Shown here: one piece after another, positions 35,001-42,070 of the stretch | Numbering within the stretch: the stretch's first letter is position 1 | Layout of the letters: every line of letters begins with the position of its first letter | Assembly: GCA_022457155.1 (NCBI GenBank) | Contig: JAJGOT010000049.1 | Location: 1,056,001-1,120,000, forward strand | Origin: Cladopsammia gracilis | Lineage: Eukaryota; Cnidaria; Anthozoa; Scleractinia; Dendrophylliidae | DNA length: 64,000 bases | Reading direction: 5' to 3' | Made by a program: the position numbers and the translations under genes | The notes under the pieces: generated by a model | Told to the model about the DNA's origin: nothing | Database searches by the model: none | The model's input: the letters and a program-made list of their open reading frames with translations, nothing else

Positions 35001-36861
35001 ATAAACAACAATAAGCTTAAAGATGTTTCGCATTTGGAGTCTTTAATGCAACGTTAAAATCAATCTAAAATGAATTTTCAATTGAGACACGCGTTTTGAT
35101 GGTTATCTACCTTCAAGTAATAAAATTTATCCCTTTCCAAGTCAGTGGTCACGGTGGTCGAGTGGTGTAAGGCGCGGACTTACAGCCGAAAGGCCCAGGT
35201 TCGAATCTCGTTCGGGCTGTTTTTTTTTTTTCTCTTCCTTTCTTCTTCGGACTGAACATTATGAAAGTGATGTACTGTATTTTTATTTTTTGCGCTTGTC
35301 AAAAATCCTTACGCAATATTGCGTTACGCTAGCATTTCAAATTCACGGGTTGGCTCTAAGGAGCCTTTGATTGTAAACTGAATACGCTTAAAATAGCAAG
35401 TTAACATCTACCATTTCAATTCCATTTACAGTTTTAAATAAGCGTATTCCATTTACAAAAGTAATACGCGCGTGGGTTACGTTTCTACGCCTGACTCGAA
35501 AGGTCACAACAATTTGATGCATAACGTCATCCAGTTTTTTCGTTTTCGTTTCACACAATGCATATTTATGTCACGCTTGCATGTTTTCAATTGTTTTCGA
35601 AAATAAAATTTCTTTATTTGACGGAACTTTTACAAAGACTCCCAGTCCGCCATCCACTCAGTATAAAAAGAGCGTTCCATATTCACGAGTTGACTCATAG
35701 AAGCCTTTGATTGTGATTAAGGTGTCACAGTTAATGGAACCTCAAATTTGTGTAGTTATAAAGTTGTAAGTCAACAGGAATTTGTCGAGCGTTGCAAATT
35801 GCGTTATCCTTAACATAAACTCAGACGCCAAAAAAACTTTTTTTTTTCTTTTCTTTACGTGGGAACATTTGAAATTGGCTTCTGTATTGTATTGTCCTAC
35901 AGCACATGCAAATAGTATTCCCGATTGGAGGACCTTTTGACTAAAGTACTAAATTGCATACTTTCACTCGTGTGAAAAAGTCTTTGCGACTGCGTCAAGT
36001 TTGGTCTCACTGATCATGGATCTGTTGTAGTTAATTTTTCATCGCCGGTAATGTTAATTTTTCGATTGTTTTTGGGTATGGTAACATATGCTAATGAAAT
36101 TGAAACAAAGGAAAAACAAAAATTACCTGAAATAAAAAATTAACTGCAACAGATACACACCCATGTTGAAAAACCCTGACGCAATCATCCCCACTGATGC
36201 TCTTGCCACCGAATGATAAATGAATACAAGCAAATTGACAGGTTCCGTTCACAATGTTCTAATTAATTGTCCACCGTAAACTTGACGAAATTTACGTGCT
36301 TTTCTTTTACCAACTCGCCACTGGACTACAAACATATTTTCGAGAAAAACACATGGTTCAGACAAAACAAAACATACCATAATAGTAACTCAATAAAGTT
36401 CGAGGGAGGGGTGGTAAAGTTAAATGTCCTTTGGGAATCTTGACATTCTACCACACTGGGTTAGTTCGGGCCCAAACAGCTGGGGCCAGTGTGCTACAGA
36501 GCAGGGTGACAAACAACGCCCATAGTCGCTTTATGCTGCGGGAAACAGAAACATTAACGCGATCACCGAGACTAACATACTTTGGTAACGCTCCAATTGA
36601 CGTGTATATTTTTGGCCTGCTTGTTGGTGGAGTAAAGCGAGACGTTTTCACATTTTGTGACACCGTATTGGTAAAAAGTTACCATATGAAAGTGTAAAGG
36701 TTAAACCTCGGGGCAGAGTCTTGTCGTATGAAACTGCACTAAAATTAAATAATAAAAGATTACTTATTGACCTTTGAAAGTCAAATCTCAGCATAATTAA
36801 CGTTCAACCTATTCTCTGTCTTGCAGCTTTTAACGAGCCTTATGTACCACCAGAGAAATGA
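12252..36861 (+). CDS. Secreted mosaic protein: 2x F5/8C, 2x EGF, CUB
   Basis: An 18-exon model gives 871 residues. Coding exons: 12252-12362, 13246-13316, 16854-17016, 18611-18827, 19612-19835, 20221-20328, 22945-23104, 24034-24227, 24736-24855, 25550-25706, 26246-26327, 27620-27672, 28496-28762, 29594-29668, 31259-31378, 32068-32178, 32950-33297, 36827-36861. Every junction keeps phase, and domains stay intact across them. Order: signal peptide, unknown region (38-187), discoidin 1 (188-352), discoidin 2 (352-509), unknown region (509-668), EGF 1, EGF 2, CUB (745-861), tail. No membrane segment follows the signal peptide, so the product should be extracellular; discoidin, EGF and CUB modules normally bind glycans, lipids or proteins, so adhesion, matrix or recognition is likely. 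I know no named orthologue. In-frame ATGs at 12252, 12258 and 12303 are all possible starts. No AATAAA was seen within about 300 bp of the stop. Confidence 0.85.
13246..18827 (+). CDS. Mosaic gene exons 2-4: unrecognised N-terminal region
   Basis: Exons 13246-13316, 16854-17016 and 18611-18827 encode residues 38-187. The text alternates hydrophobic and polar residues (KLRVTLNHDSNS, VSLYIDVSFQG, AHVIVTLTYSG), suggesting a beta-sandwich, with Asn-glycosylation sites such as NKT, NST and NVS. It loosely recalls DUF11- or immunoglobulin-like folds but I cannot name a family. The exon 4 donor is G|GTCTGT with C at +3; it is supported because it forms an in-frame Asp codon with exon 5. Intron 2 (13317-16853) holds two copies of the 1.2 kb repeat and a long GGAA tract. 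Confidence 0.7.
13778..14962 (-). repeat. 1.2 kb dispersed repeat, copy A
   Basis: This copy matches 48570-49797 along its whole length in opposite orientation and shares 14150-14962 with copy B (15351-16205). It ends in GGCTCCGCTATA preceded by the hairpin CGGGCC-TTC-GGCCCG (14934-14948); a run of about 17 A follows. Strand is set relative to copy C as plus. No protein could be read. It lies within intron 2 of the mosaic gene. Confidence 0.8.
15351..16205 (-). repeat. 1.2 kb dispersed repeat, copy B (truncated)
   Basis: This copy aligns to copy A from its GTATAAAATCTAAGTC block to the terminal AGCTCCGCTGTA. About 370 bp of the other end are missing. The terminal hairpin is GCGGGCC-TTC-GGCCCGC (16171-16187). 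It is in direct orientation with copy A about 0.4 kb away, so the pair may be a local duplication or two insertions. Confidence 0.8.
16341..16608. repeat. (GGAA/GGGA)n microsatellite, 270 bp
   Basis: An almost uninterrupted tetranucleotide tract of GGAA with blocks of GGGA. It is open in several frames on both strands by repetition only (poly-Lys/Glu/Gly or poly-Ser/Phe/Leu/Pro). Located in intron 2, about 250 bp before exon 3. Confidence 0.95.
17046..17103. repeat. (ATC)n microsatellite
   Basis: A trinucleotide ATC tract with a short ACC interruption just after exon 3 of the mosaic gene, in intron 3. Confidence 0.9.
18883..18944. mobile_element. Small fold-back sequence
   Basis: CGTTCCCAAGGTCTATCTTC and its inverted counterpart near 18944 (GAAGAGAGAGCATGGGAACG) are separated by a short loop. 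This resembles short inverted-repeat elements of the CCTGGGAACGAG type. Intron 4 of the mosaic gene; no target duplication established. Confidence 0.5.
19612..23104 (+). CDS. Mosaic gene exons 5-7: F5/8 type C domain 1
   Basis: Exons 19612-19835, 20221-20328 and 22945-23104. The domain starts PLGINSGR, continues through FLQITFESP and IYIQGKPN, has FTSIDGDVWK, and ends AIRLLRIYPRSW...LRVEVYGC, the canonical discoidin layout with its closing cysteine. The exon 5 donor is ATG|GTCCGT. A later GTAATC donor at 19851 also keeps frame, but would add five residues and break the family spacing between LQ and QG, so I prefer the first. Exon 6 ends at AAG|GTCGGT. Confidence 0.85.
21022..21505. repeat. 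Tandem duplication, one copy with an insertion
   Basis: A unit of about 171 bp beginning ATGCCGCTTCGCGCATGAG occurs at 21022-21332 and 21334-21505. The first copy is longer because it carries a 136 bp insertion plus duplicated target (see 21139-21274). Intron 6 of the mosaic gene. Confidence 0.85.
21139..21274. mobile_element. 136 bp inverted-repeat insertion with TTAAAC duplication
   Basis: TTAAAC stands on both sides (21133-21138 and 21275-21280) but only once in the neighbouring duplicate, which is an empty site. The ends are inverted: TGGTAATTTCTTGGTGTTGC and, read inward from the right, GGGGTGTTTCTTGGTGTTGC. It could equally be a TTAA duplication with two matching bases beside it. Confidence 0.8.
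22010..22031. repeat. (TA)n microsatellite
   Basis: About 11 TA units in intron 6 of the mosaic gene. Confidence 0.85.
22276..22450. mobile_element. Tc1/mariner/pogo-like inverted-repeat element
   Basis: CAGTCGAACCTCC at the left and its inverted relative (GAGATTCGACTG) at the right are each bordered by TA. The interior holds repeated GTGTCCGTATTA-type blocks. A related block (GACACCTCTCTAAGAGG) follows at 22485-22520, suggesting a second partial copy. Non-autonomous. Confidence 0.7.
23718..23831. repeat. Inverted repeat with GTCGCNGCGAC core
   Basis: GTCGCGGCGACTGGTTGCA and an inverted relative ending GTCGCTGCGAC lie about 75 bp apart. Probably the ends or subterminal part of a small DNA element in intron 7; borders unknown. 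Confidence 0.4.
24034..25706 (+). CDS. Mosaic gene exons 8-10: F5/8 type C domain 2
   Basis: Exons 24034-24227, 24736-24855 and 25550-25706. The domain reads ALGVETKLITDAQMTASS, AWCSA, FLQIDLNETHVVTAV, SYKLRYSPDGASWTFY and RFVQFYPV...CMRVELYG. It has the same three-exon layout and the same intron phases (1, 0, 0, 1) as domain 1, which points to origin by exon-block duplication. Intron 8 contains a CCATTG-rich tract. The domain's final cysteine is not evident after VELYG. Confidence 0.85.
24311..24560. repeat. CCATTG-type degenerate minisatellite
   Basis: Dozens of 6-12 bp units around CCATTGCCATT and GTCATTGTCATT. Open frames on both strands here are composition artefacts. Intron 8 of the mosaic gene. 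Confidence 0.8.
25928..26068. repeat. (GAAT)n microsatellite
   Basis: A GAATGAAT tract with two GAGT blocks. It produces repetitive FIHS frames on the minus strand that are not genes. Intron 10, about 180 bp before exon 11. Confidence 0.95.
26246..29668 (+). CDS. Mosaic gene exons 11-14: unrecognised middle region
   Basis: Exons 26246-26327, 27620-27672, 28496-28762 and 29594-29668 encode residues 509-668. Two stretches look alike: SLLLDSEHRRLFVCNKDV and SILGYDKIKNKIYGVAANR. Each is a hydrophobic strand, then DxxxxxLF/IYG, then a basic residue and a Cys about 10-15 residues later. This could be a blade-like repeat, as in tectonin or other beta-propeller modules, but I cannot assign a family. 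Exon 14 has two usable acceptors six bases apart (29594 or 29600), so two residues may be variable. Confidence 0.7.
26610..27200. repeat. Dispersed TTATTCGA repeat, copy 2, with GGAATCGG tract
   Basis: Left part 26610-26815 and right part 27065-27195 are inverted relative to each other and match copies 1 and 3 (AATATCCG, AGATAATAC, CATCGAATAA). Between them, 26835-27055 is a GGAATCGG/CCGATTCC minisatellite arranged head to head. Intron 11 of the mosaic gene. Confidence 0.6.
28190..28301. mobile_element. Truncated CAGGGGCGGATCC-family element
   Basis: It ends in CCTGGATTCGCCCCTG, matching the ends of the elements at 41437-41603 and 62786-63103. Its left part (GCCGGAAATGGCGTTTT) matches 62964-62982. 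A run of about 22 C interrupts it. The 5-prime end is missing. Intron 12 of the mosaic gene. Confidence 0.6.
29453..29513. repeat. 61 bp perfect-ended hairpin
   Basis: GTACTGTCGAA at the left pairs with TTCGACAGTAC at the right, and an inner stem GGCGAACTTCG/CGAAGTTCC continues it. Possibly a tiny non-autonomous element or its terminus. Intron 13. Confidence 0.5.
29880..30060 (+). repeat. LINE 3-prime end with (GACT)n tail
   Basis: A TA-rich 3-prime UTR-like stretch ends in GAGCTACCCTCGTTAAG and TAAAGATCTGACTGACTGAC, then an ACTT-type repeat. This is the usual look of a CR1/L2-like retrotransposon end with a microsatellite tail. No coding part is left. Intron 14. Confidence 0.5.
30817..31070. 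repeat. Tandem duplication with 148 bp period
   Basis: CACGTGATCTCG, TGTGACGAAAACAAAAGAAC and CAGTCAAATTCGGGCCCC recur in the same order at 148 bp spacing. The second copy is shorter. It lies about 190 bp before EGF exon 15, in intron 14. Confidence 0.8.
31259..31378 (+). CDS. Mosaic gene exon 15: EGF module 1
   Basis: A complete EGF module with six cysteines (C-x4-C-x5-C-x8-C-x-C-x8-C) ending CKKGWTGRNC. Both flanking introns are phase 1, the standard for shuffled EGF exons. The 3-prime junction is GAAA|GCAAGT: the GC at 31379-31380 must serve as donor, since the only nearby GT (31383) gives the wrong phase for exon 16. Confidence 0.85.
31720..31875. repeat. AGGAACAG minisatellite
   Basis: Imperfect 8-16 bp units of AGGAACAG/GAGGAACA. 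The long minus-strand frame here (31657-32121) is a product of the repeat. Intron 15. Confidence 0.8.
32068..32178 (+). CDS. Mosaic gene exon 16: EGF module 2
   Basis: The second EGF module reads CLGKPCLNNGTCLDG...FTCQCQPGYSGLLC, with six cysteines and phase 1 introns on both sides. It lacks the D/N...D/N calcium-binding pattern at its start, so it is probably a non-calcium-binding EGF. Confidence 0.88.
32540..32850. repeat. Dispersed TTATTCGA repeat, copy 3
   Basis: It opens with TTATTCGACTGTGACGTCATT and ends with CAGATAATACGTGCGGATATT. The ends are inverted relatives of each other and match copies 1 and 2. It sits about 100 bp before the CUB exon, in intron 16. Confidence 0.65.
32950..33297 (+). 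CDS. Mosaic gene exon 17: CUB domain
   Basis: A single phase 1-1 exon encodes residues 745-861. It shows KIVTPNYPKSYGNGKRCTW, then the DKLRVYDGDS strand and NLFLKFYSDGSVTTTGFEI, the classic CUB core. Only the first cysteine pair is present (ESC and KRC); the second conserved pair is absent, as in some two-cysteine CUB domains. Acidic residues in the FRTEASYDKL area could contribute a calcium site, but this is inference. Confidence 0.9.
33480..34390 (-). pseudogene. Tyrosine recombinase (DIRS/Crypton-type) pseudogene
   Basis: Read on the minus strand, the N-terminal part (34390-34202) has CHSTISEYLPECRKFSNWC, the core-binding helices. A second frame at 34200-34040 reads VYLSQLPRSGESDSTISVVK. 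The catalytic domain starts ATLKDLRIATIVSIGFAGVF followed by RF, carrying the first catalytic Arg, and includes SKTDVYREG. After a frameshift near 33640, LYGLHSLRSGVTKRC holds the HxxR motif. The catalytic tyrosine is missing, and at least two frameshifts are present. The wording fits recombinases of DIRS retrotransposons or Cryptons. It lies antisense in intron 17 of the mosaic gene. Confidence 0.85.
34598..34739. mobile_element. 142 bp inverted-repeat element
   Basis: TACCCTGGTGCCAGAGACTT at the left and the inverted AACCTCTGGTCCCCAGGGTA at the right; inside, TTCTCGCG and CGCGAGAG pair as well. No ORF. TA may be the duplicated target. Intron 17. Confidence 0.75.
34740..36826. other. Intron 17 remainder, no gene recognised
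   Basis: Apart from the tRNA-like sequence at 35148-35219 I see nothing assignable. An 88-codon plus frame at 36431-36697 has no recognisable motif and an equally long antisense frame, so I treat it as chance. Confidence 0.4.
35148..35219 (+). repeat. tRNA-derived sequence (SINE-like or tRNA pseudogene)
   Basis: A-box-like TGGTCGAGTGGT and B-box GGTTCGAATCT are spaced as in a tRNA with a long D-arm, resembling tRNA-Ser/Leu. The 5-prime GTCACGG does not pair with the 3-prime end, so there is no acceptor stem. A T-run follows directly. It may be transcribed by RNA polymerase III but is not a working tRNA. Confidence 0.55.
36827..36861 (+). CDS. Mosaic gene exon 18: C-terminal tail and stop
   Basis: A good acceptor (CTTGCAG) is followed by 11 in-phase codons (AFNEPYVPPEK with the split codon) and TGA at 36859-36861. 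It is the first exon-like unit downstream of the CUB exon that restores phase and ends the protein. Because it is so short it needs transcript support; the intron before it (33298-36826) is 3.5 kb. Confidence 0.6.
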
Positions 36862-38370
36862 AGAATACACAGAGTGTGATGAAGTCCCGGTCGCCAAAGA
36901 CTAAATTTAAAGTCGCGGATACATATTTACTTGCACAGGCGATACGACTTTTTTTATTTATTTAAAAAAAAAGAATTTACAGACATCCTCGCACGGATCA
37001 CACGACAACCCAAAAACGTGGCAGAAATGAATTGAAGTGCCGTGTGCTTGTCGCATTGACTGTACATGTGCAAGCAAAATTTCACTCGTGTAGCTGCGGT
37101 TTAATGACCGTGGCATTTAGTTATAGTGCCATTAGCTTGTAATCATGATGGTGCTTACCATTTACTAGAACAACACAGAAATTTCGGTTGGATGGTCAAA
37201 TGATACGCTTCAGAAAGTATTGGCCGTTGATTGAGGAGGTGCATTTGCTCTGCTCTTTTTAATCTTATTGATTTTGTGTATGGATAGCACCCCTGCAACA
37301 GTCCCAATATCAATACACTAATTTTCCTCATTGGTCTCGGGTTACGTCTTATGGTCATTCTGTCCTCTCCATTCTAATGACCTGAGGCGTTTATCATTTT
37401 CACGAAACAAAACCAAAAAAAAAAAAAACGGTCGGAATGGAACGCTTCCAATGATAGTGTAAAAGCTCGTCACAGCGGTTAGGCAGTCCGAGGTCGTTCA
37501 CCGAGGGTCCACAGTAGGGTTATCAGTTCCCGCCTTCCCGCCCATTTTTCCCTAGTCATCCCGCCATCCCGCCTCTTTTTACGTCGAAATCCTGATCCCG
37601 CCGTCATTTTCTTTTTAAATTACCTGAGGGTCGATACAGCTATGCTGGCCAATTCAGACAATTCATGACGTAACGTTCAGATTGTAATCCTGTATCCCGC
37701 GATACTATACCTCACGATTCTCGCATCCCAACCCCTCAAAAACGCGAAATCTCGCTCCCGCTCGTAGTTAAAATCCCGCTTCTCGCTACTGTTTTTTAAC
37801 TCGCATCCCGAATCCCGTCCTCAAAATAGGCCAGATCTCGCATCCCGCCAAACGTATTGTGTACCCTCTTTACCATTTGCATGAAAAAAAAAAACCATCG
37901 GAGTTAAACGCTCCAAATGATACTGTCAAAATTGTTGAAAGCGCTCGAAAGGGGGCCGTGGAGCGTGAAGCGAACATGACTGACAAATGGTACACGAATT
38001 GTCCGGTCATTTTGGTTGGAATGGACAGAAAGGAATACGTCTGAGGATTTCTATCTTTTCCGAAAACTTTCCTACCATTTGAATTTCCGACCGAAAATTC
38101 CTGTTACTCATGTCAAACGGGAAATGTTTATTTTTATTATTTTTAGCACTAGGAGAAATTAGATTCTGCGAACTGTCGGGACATAAGAGGATCAGTTCTT
38201 AGTTTTTACATCGCTATCAGTCAATGAGTAATACTTTGGCCACTTAGCCATTGAAAATTGATATGCTACGAAAACGCTAATTAAACACATTCTCCAAAGG
38301 AAACACTTGACTTATAGGTGAATTAATATACAGTAGTTCCCAGGGTTTCTCGGATGTCGAACGATACAAG
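36862..38370. other. Downstream of mosaic gene; CCCGCATCCCG-rich tract
   Basis: The likely 3-prime UTR of the mosaic gene begins at 36862. From about 37500 to 37855 the sequence is built from degenerate TCCCG/ATCCCGC units (for example CCCGCCATCCCGCC), a diffuse repeat of unknown kind. No gene is recognised. Confidence 0.5.
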
Positions 38371-38375
38371 CAACT

Positions 38376-38599
38376 CAATAGGCCATTTGCACGATGCGTC
38401 ATTTGACTAAAACTACCAGAATTCATTTCGTTTTTCCTTTCTTATTTAAATTTTGTAATCCCAGTGCGGTTTAAATAACAATAGCCCTAATTTGCACTAC
38501 AAAACAAAAAAAGGAAGGAAGGAAGGAAGGAAGGAAGGAAGGAACGGAAGGATTCTGGTAGTTGTAGTCATATGATGTCATCGTGCAAATGGCCTATTG
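38376..38599. mobile_element. 224 bp inverted-repeat element with CAACT duplication
   Basis: CAATAGGCCATTTGCACGA and its inverted copy form the ends, and the subterminal TACCAGAATTC/GGATTCTGGTA also pair. CAACT stands directly outside both ends (38371-38375 and 38600-38604). The interior contains a GGAA microsatellite. Non-autonomous DNA transposon; superfamily not assigned. Confidence 0.8.
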
Positions 38600-39381
38600 C
38601 AACTAAGGGTGCTAGCTACAACGGGTACATGTATGTAGATAAAGTCGCACAATACCTCTACTGATGAGCCATCCATCTATGGGGAGGATGCCGCAAGAGG
38701 AGATTCGTGATTGTTTCACCACAGCTACTGAGGAGTTGAAGGTTTCAAAACAACTGGCTGCCGGTAAAACATTTGCTATCCCCAGCCAAGTGTTAAAAAC
38801 TCGGTGGTCTTTCACTATAACGGTCCCTTCTCACCTGTATCTGGATATCAGAAATAGACACCCAAGATTCCAAGGACGGAAACTTTACAAAAAACTTCAA
38901 GAACATGGGCGCAAGTTTACTATCCAATAGAGGCTAATCGAGGGAAATGTGCCGGAAGCCCAATGCAGTTTCAGAACTGCATTGGGATAATCAGATAATC
39001 GTCGTAATGAAACTTGACGTAATCGAGCATACACTTGGCCAAGACAACAAATAATCATCCTCGGTCCATCGTTTCAATTGCTTGGAGAACTTTGGGAACG
39101 TTAAAAAGTCACACCTTTACTGAAGAGTGATGTTCTTTAAACCGTGAAATAATTACTAAGCTAGAAGGCACTAGTTGACTCTATCAGACACTAATTCCAT
39201 TGTTTTCTTTTGTTTAGTTTTAACTAATTTTGGCTAATTTTGATTAATTGCTAGATACTGTTTCAAGGTGTTAGGAAAATCGCTATCGGTTGTCTTTTAA
39301 AATATCTCGAACAAATTATTGTACAAAGCAACCCAGTTACATTAAGAAATCAGAGAATTAACTCTCCGCGCAAATTATAGT

Positions 39382-39579
39382 GCAAAGGTCAACCCATAAA
39401 TTTCCCTGCTCCCGTACGGTCTCGTGGCTCAAGCGGTAGAGCGACGGAAGATCTAATCCGAAGGTCGTGGGTTCGAATTCCACTGCGGTCAAACATTTTT
39501 TCCTTTCCCTCGTGTGATCCCTCATTTCCTTACTAGGGCTAACACTCAGTACAGGGAAATGTATGGGTTGACCTTTGTG
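39382..39579. mobile_element. Inverted-repeat element carrying a tRNA-like unit
   Basis: GCAAAGGTCAACCCATAAAT (from 39382) and an inverted copy ending 39579 flank a tRNA-like sequence. That unit (39419-39490) has an A box TGGCTCAAGCGG, an anticodon-like stem CGGA/TCCG, and a B box GGTTCGAATTC, but its 5-prime end does not pair with the final GCGGTCA. The combination suggests a SINE-like head captured between inverted repeats. Polymerase III activity is possible but unproven. Confidence 0.65.
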
Positions 39580-40201
39580 CCACGTGGCTCAACATTTATT
39601 TGTACCCTTCACGTTCAGTCTTAGATCATCCCTTGAATGTAGGCGTCTCTTTTGCAACCTTCCATACAGAAGGATAGCAGCCACTGCTGTACGATGCACT
39701 GACTACCTTAGTGGTTGGCTAATACAAGGTGCGGGCGATCTTTAGTACTTCGGCGGGAATATTGTCTGCGCCAGTAGCTTTAGTTGGATCCATTGTTTTC
39801 ATTGCCTTGAATACGTCCGTTTCATTTAGAATTTGGAATTTAAAGATCTGAAATGGAGTTAGTACCACAGGCTGCTGCATGTTAGGAGAAGGTCGATTTG
39901 CCAACAGCGAAGACGCAATGTATAGTTGTAAAATATTCATTCAAGGAGTTCACTACATTTTCTTTGTCACAGTTCTTTATCGTTGTCCACTATTAGATTT
40001 TTTTTTTTAATTTCAGTACATTTACTTTTAGAAAGAAGAATTTGCCGTAATGTATTCCGATACGCTTTAGGGTTTGCTCGGTTTTCCTCAAGTTTGTTGG
40101 AGAAATAGTTCTTTCCTCTTTTCCTGTTAATACTCGTCACTTGGTTGCGGAGGCGTCTGTACTTTTCCCAATCTTTTGTTAGACCGGATTTGATAGCCTT
40201 T

Positions 40202-40360
40202 CAGGGCCGTAGCCAGTATGAGGCAAACCGAGGCACTTGCCTCAGTCATGATCCCAGTGTTTTGTTTAAACGTAGTCATCATAAAGACCCTAAATAGCTA
40301 GGCGGGGAATTTAACCATGGATATTGCCTCAGTCCTTATTTTTTTCTGGCTACGGCCCTG
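40202..40360. mobile_element. CAGGGCCGTAGCCAG inverted-repeat element
   Basis: CAGGGCCGTAGCCAG and its exact inverted copy form the ends, with CCTTT directly outside on both sides (40197-40201 and 40361-40365). It interrupts the LINE between the codons for HKK and AIKSG; removing the element and one CCTTT restores the LINE frame exactly. This proves both the borders and the 5 bp duplication. Non-autonomous, probably hAT-related. Confidence 0.9.
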
Positions 40361-40471
40361 CCTTTTTATGTACTTGGTCTGGTGTTCTCGTTAGACGAAG
40401 TACAGAACTATCAAGCCATGGGTGCGCCTGCTTTCGCAGTCGTTTTCGTTTCATAGGGAAATGACTGTCAA

Positions 40472-40905
40472 TTAAAGGGACACTGTCCCGGCTGAAATAT
40501 TGGGTTCCCATTGTTCCGAACCGAAAGTTCCTGTTCCTGTTTGTAGAATAATTAAGATTTTTTGGACGCTCAACACTGGGAACTAGTTTAAGTTTGCAGG
40601 GTCTTGGAACCCCCCAAATGTACTGTTTACCATGTGCTTTTGAATCGATCGTTCGAAGAAATGTGTTGTGTTTAGTTGTTAAAACATCGTGTAATTTTCG
40701 TTCATATTGGACAATAAACCGCTCAACGACACACATGATTATATAATGGCCAGGAGCTTGCTGTAAGTTTGCTTTACTATCTTGAAATAGGAAAAAAAAA
40801 TTGCCAAAAGTGATGAATGCAAAGAAATATGAACCAAAACGACAAAATTATATGAAAGTGCAAACACAATTTGGGTATTTTTGCAGCAGGACACTGTCGC
40901 TTTAA
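40472..40905. mobile_element. TTAA-flanked element inserted in the LINE (AG group)
   Basis: TTAA at 40472-40475 and 40902-40905 abut inverted ends AGGGACACTGTCC and its relative GACACTGTCGCTTT. It splits the LINE between the VEDIF and DSHFP segments; the surrounding frames are one base out of step when it is removed, consistent with later decay. No transposase. Confidence 0.75.
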
Positions 40906-41109
40906 AGTTTTTCAAATAAACAATCCCAAGCAGGATATACATAAATATGTCCTCGACATCATCAAATGTATCAAGAAAGCTCCAAGGAGTTTTTTCTAAG
41001 TCAGCTAGGAAATCTTTGATGCTTTTATCATGCATTCCAGGTCGGAGTTGTTATTTTTCGATACTTAGTTGGACGAATTGCTGGGCCATTCATTATTCCA
41101 AAACTGGAT

Positions 41110-41745
41110 AATGGTCACTTAAAGTTGTACTGAGTAAGCTTATGCCTGAATTCTTTGACTAGTTGTGTTGTTAATTCACCGATGTAGAGAATGGTTGAAG
41201 AGTCCTGCTTGCTATGGGAGCTCACATTGATATCATGAACCTTATTTTGGGTGGTTAGGGAGAAGCACTGAATCAATGAGTTAGCAATACGCTTAGGAAA
41301 ACTGTTCCACGATACGATCTTTATTTGTTTTAGCTCGGATTTTATTTTGTTTGGGAAACATATTCTGTGTATCCGGTTGACCAATGCTCCAATCCACGAG
41401 ATTTTGTGACGTCAGGGGACAAAAAATGTCGAAATTCAGGGGCGGATCCAGGATTTTTCTTAGGAGGGGGTGCACCTCTAAGGAATGACGTAACTGAAGG
41501 GTGACGTAAACAAATTTTAAAAGCGAACAACGCAGACTAGGTCATCTCAGGGGGGGGGGCGGGGGTGCGCACCCCCTGCACCCTCCCCCTAGATCCGCCC
41601 CTGAAATTAGTATATTGGCCGGTAACAGCATGTTTTCTGTAGATGCCAATGCCATCAGCTGCGACGTCAATATCTAGAAAATGCGGAGTCATGTTTTCAA
41701 AACAAATCATGGGTTTTGCGAATATTCCTGTCAACTTTTCCTGAC
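41110..41745 (-). pseudogene. Penelope-like element fragment
   Basis: The minus strand gives HFLDIDVAADGIGIYRKHAV followed by TGQYTNF, the pattern of Penelope-like reverse transcriptases (FLDV...YRKPTHTGRYLNF). After the element at 41437-41603 it resumes HKISWIGALVNRIHRIC, WNSFPKRIANSLIQ and ILYIGELT...VKEFRHKLTQYNF, the downstream Penelope region before the GIY-YIG endonuclease. The endonuclease is not seen. It abuts the LINE at about 41100. Confidence 0.75.
41437..41603. mobile_element. CAGGGGCGGATCC inverted-repeat element
   Basis: CAGGGGCGGATCCAGGA and the inverted CTAGATCCGCCCCTG form the ends, and AAATT stands outside both (41432-41436 and 41604-41608). It splits the Penelope-like relic. 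Related copies lie at 28190-28301 and 62786-63103. The interior includes GGGGGTGCACC/GGTGCGCACCCCC inverted blocks and a G-run. Probably hAT-like with 5 bp duplications. Confidence 0.88.
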
Positions 41746-42070
41746 TTAGTCAGGTTTCGTTTCTGCCCTTTTTACATGTCTTCATAAATTTTCTATCATA
41801 AAGTTTCCAATCGATCTGACAAATCAAATTTACTAATAGAAAGCTAGAAAGAGATACGTGGCAAATAGGTCATTTATATCTACGCTTGGAAAAAGTGCAT
41901 CCTGCTGAAGTATCGAATTGAGCCGAGATGCAGATGTCTTAATTTTATCAAAAGATGTACAGATACATCCAAAATTTTGACTGGATCAGAGTTTTATGAA
42001 ACACTTTGCATGGCAAATGATGTTTGATCGTTTAGCCATTTGATCATGCAAACACGATTTTGGATGGTAG

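Larger units (their letters stand above)
39620..41100 (-). pseudogene. LINE ORF2 fragment: endonuclease end to RT start
   Basis: Minus-strand reading begins with LSDHYPV (near 41095), the end of an AP-type endonuclease. It continues FLADLEKTPWSFLDTF, then RKRLRKQAHPWLDS, KSGLTKDWEKYRRLRNQV and KRGKNYFSNKLEENRA. It ends with the RT opening TKATGADNIPAEVLK and GCYPSVWKVAKETPTFKG near 39630. This order is that of CR1/Jockey-like LINEs. The frame is broken by two inserted elements (40202-40360 and 40472-40905) and by point changes; the RT core is missing. Confidence 0.85.

Noticed and set aside
38664..38930. 88-codon plus frame starting MSHPSMGRMPQ
   Set aside because: No motif, no splice context, and no domain I recognise; possibly old transposon sequence but not supportable.
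39419..39490. Functional tRNA gene
   Set aside because: The A and B boxes are good, but the 5-prime and 3-prime ends do not form an acceptor stem.
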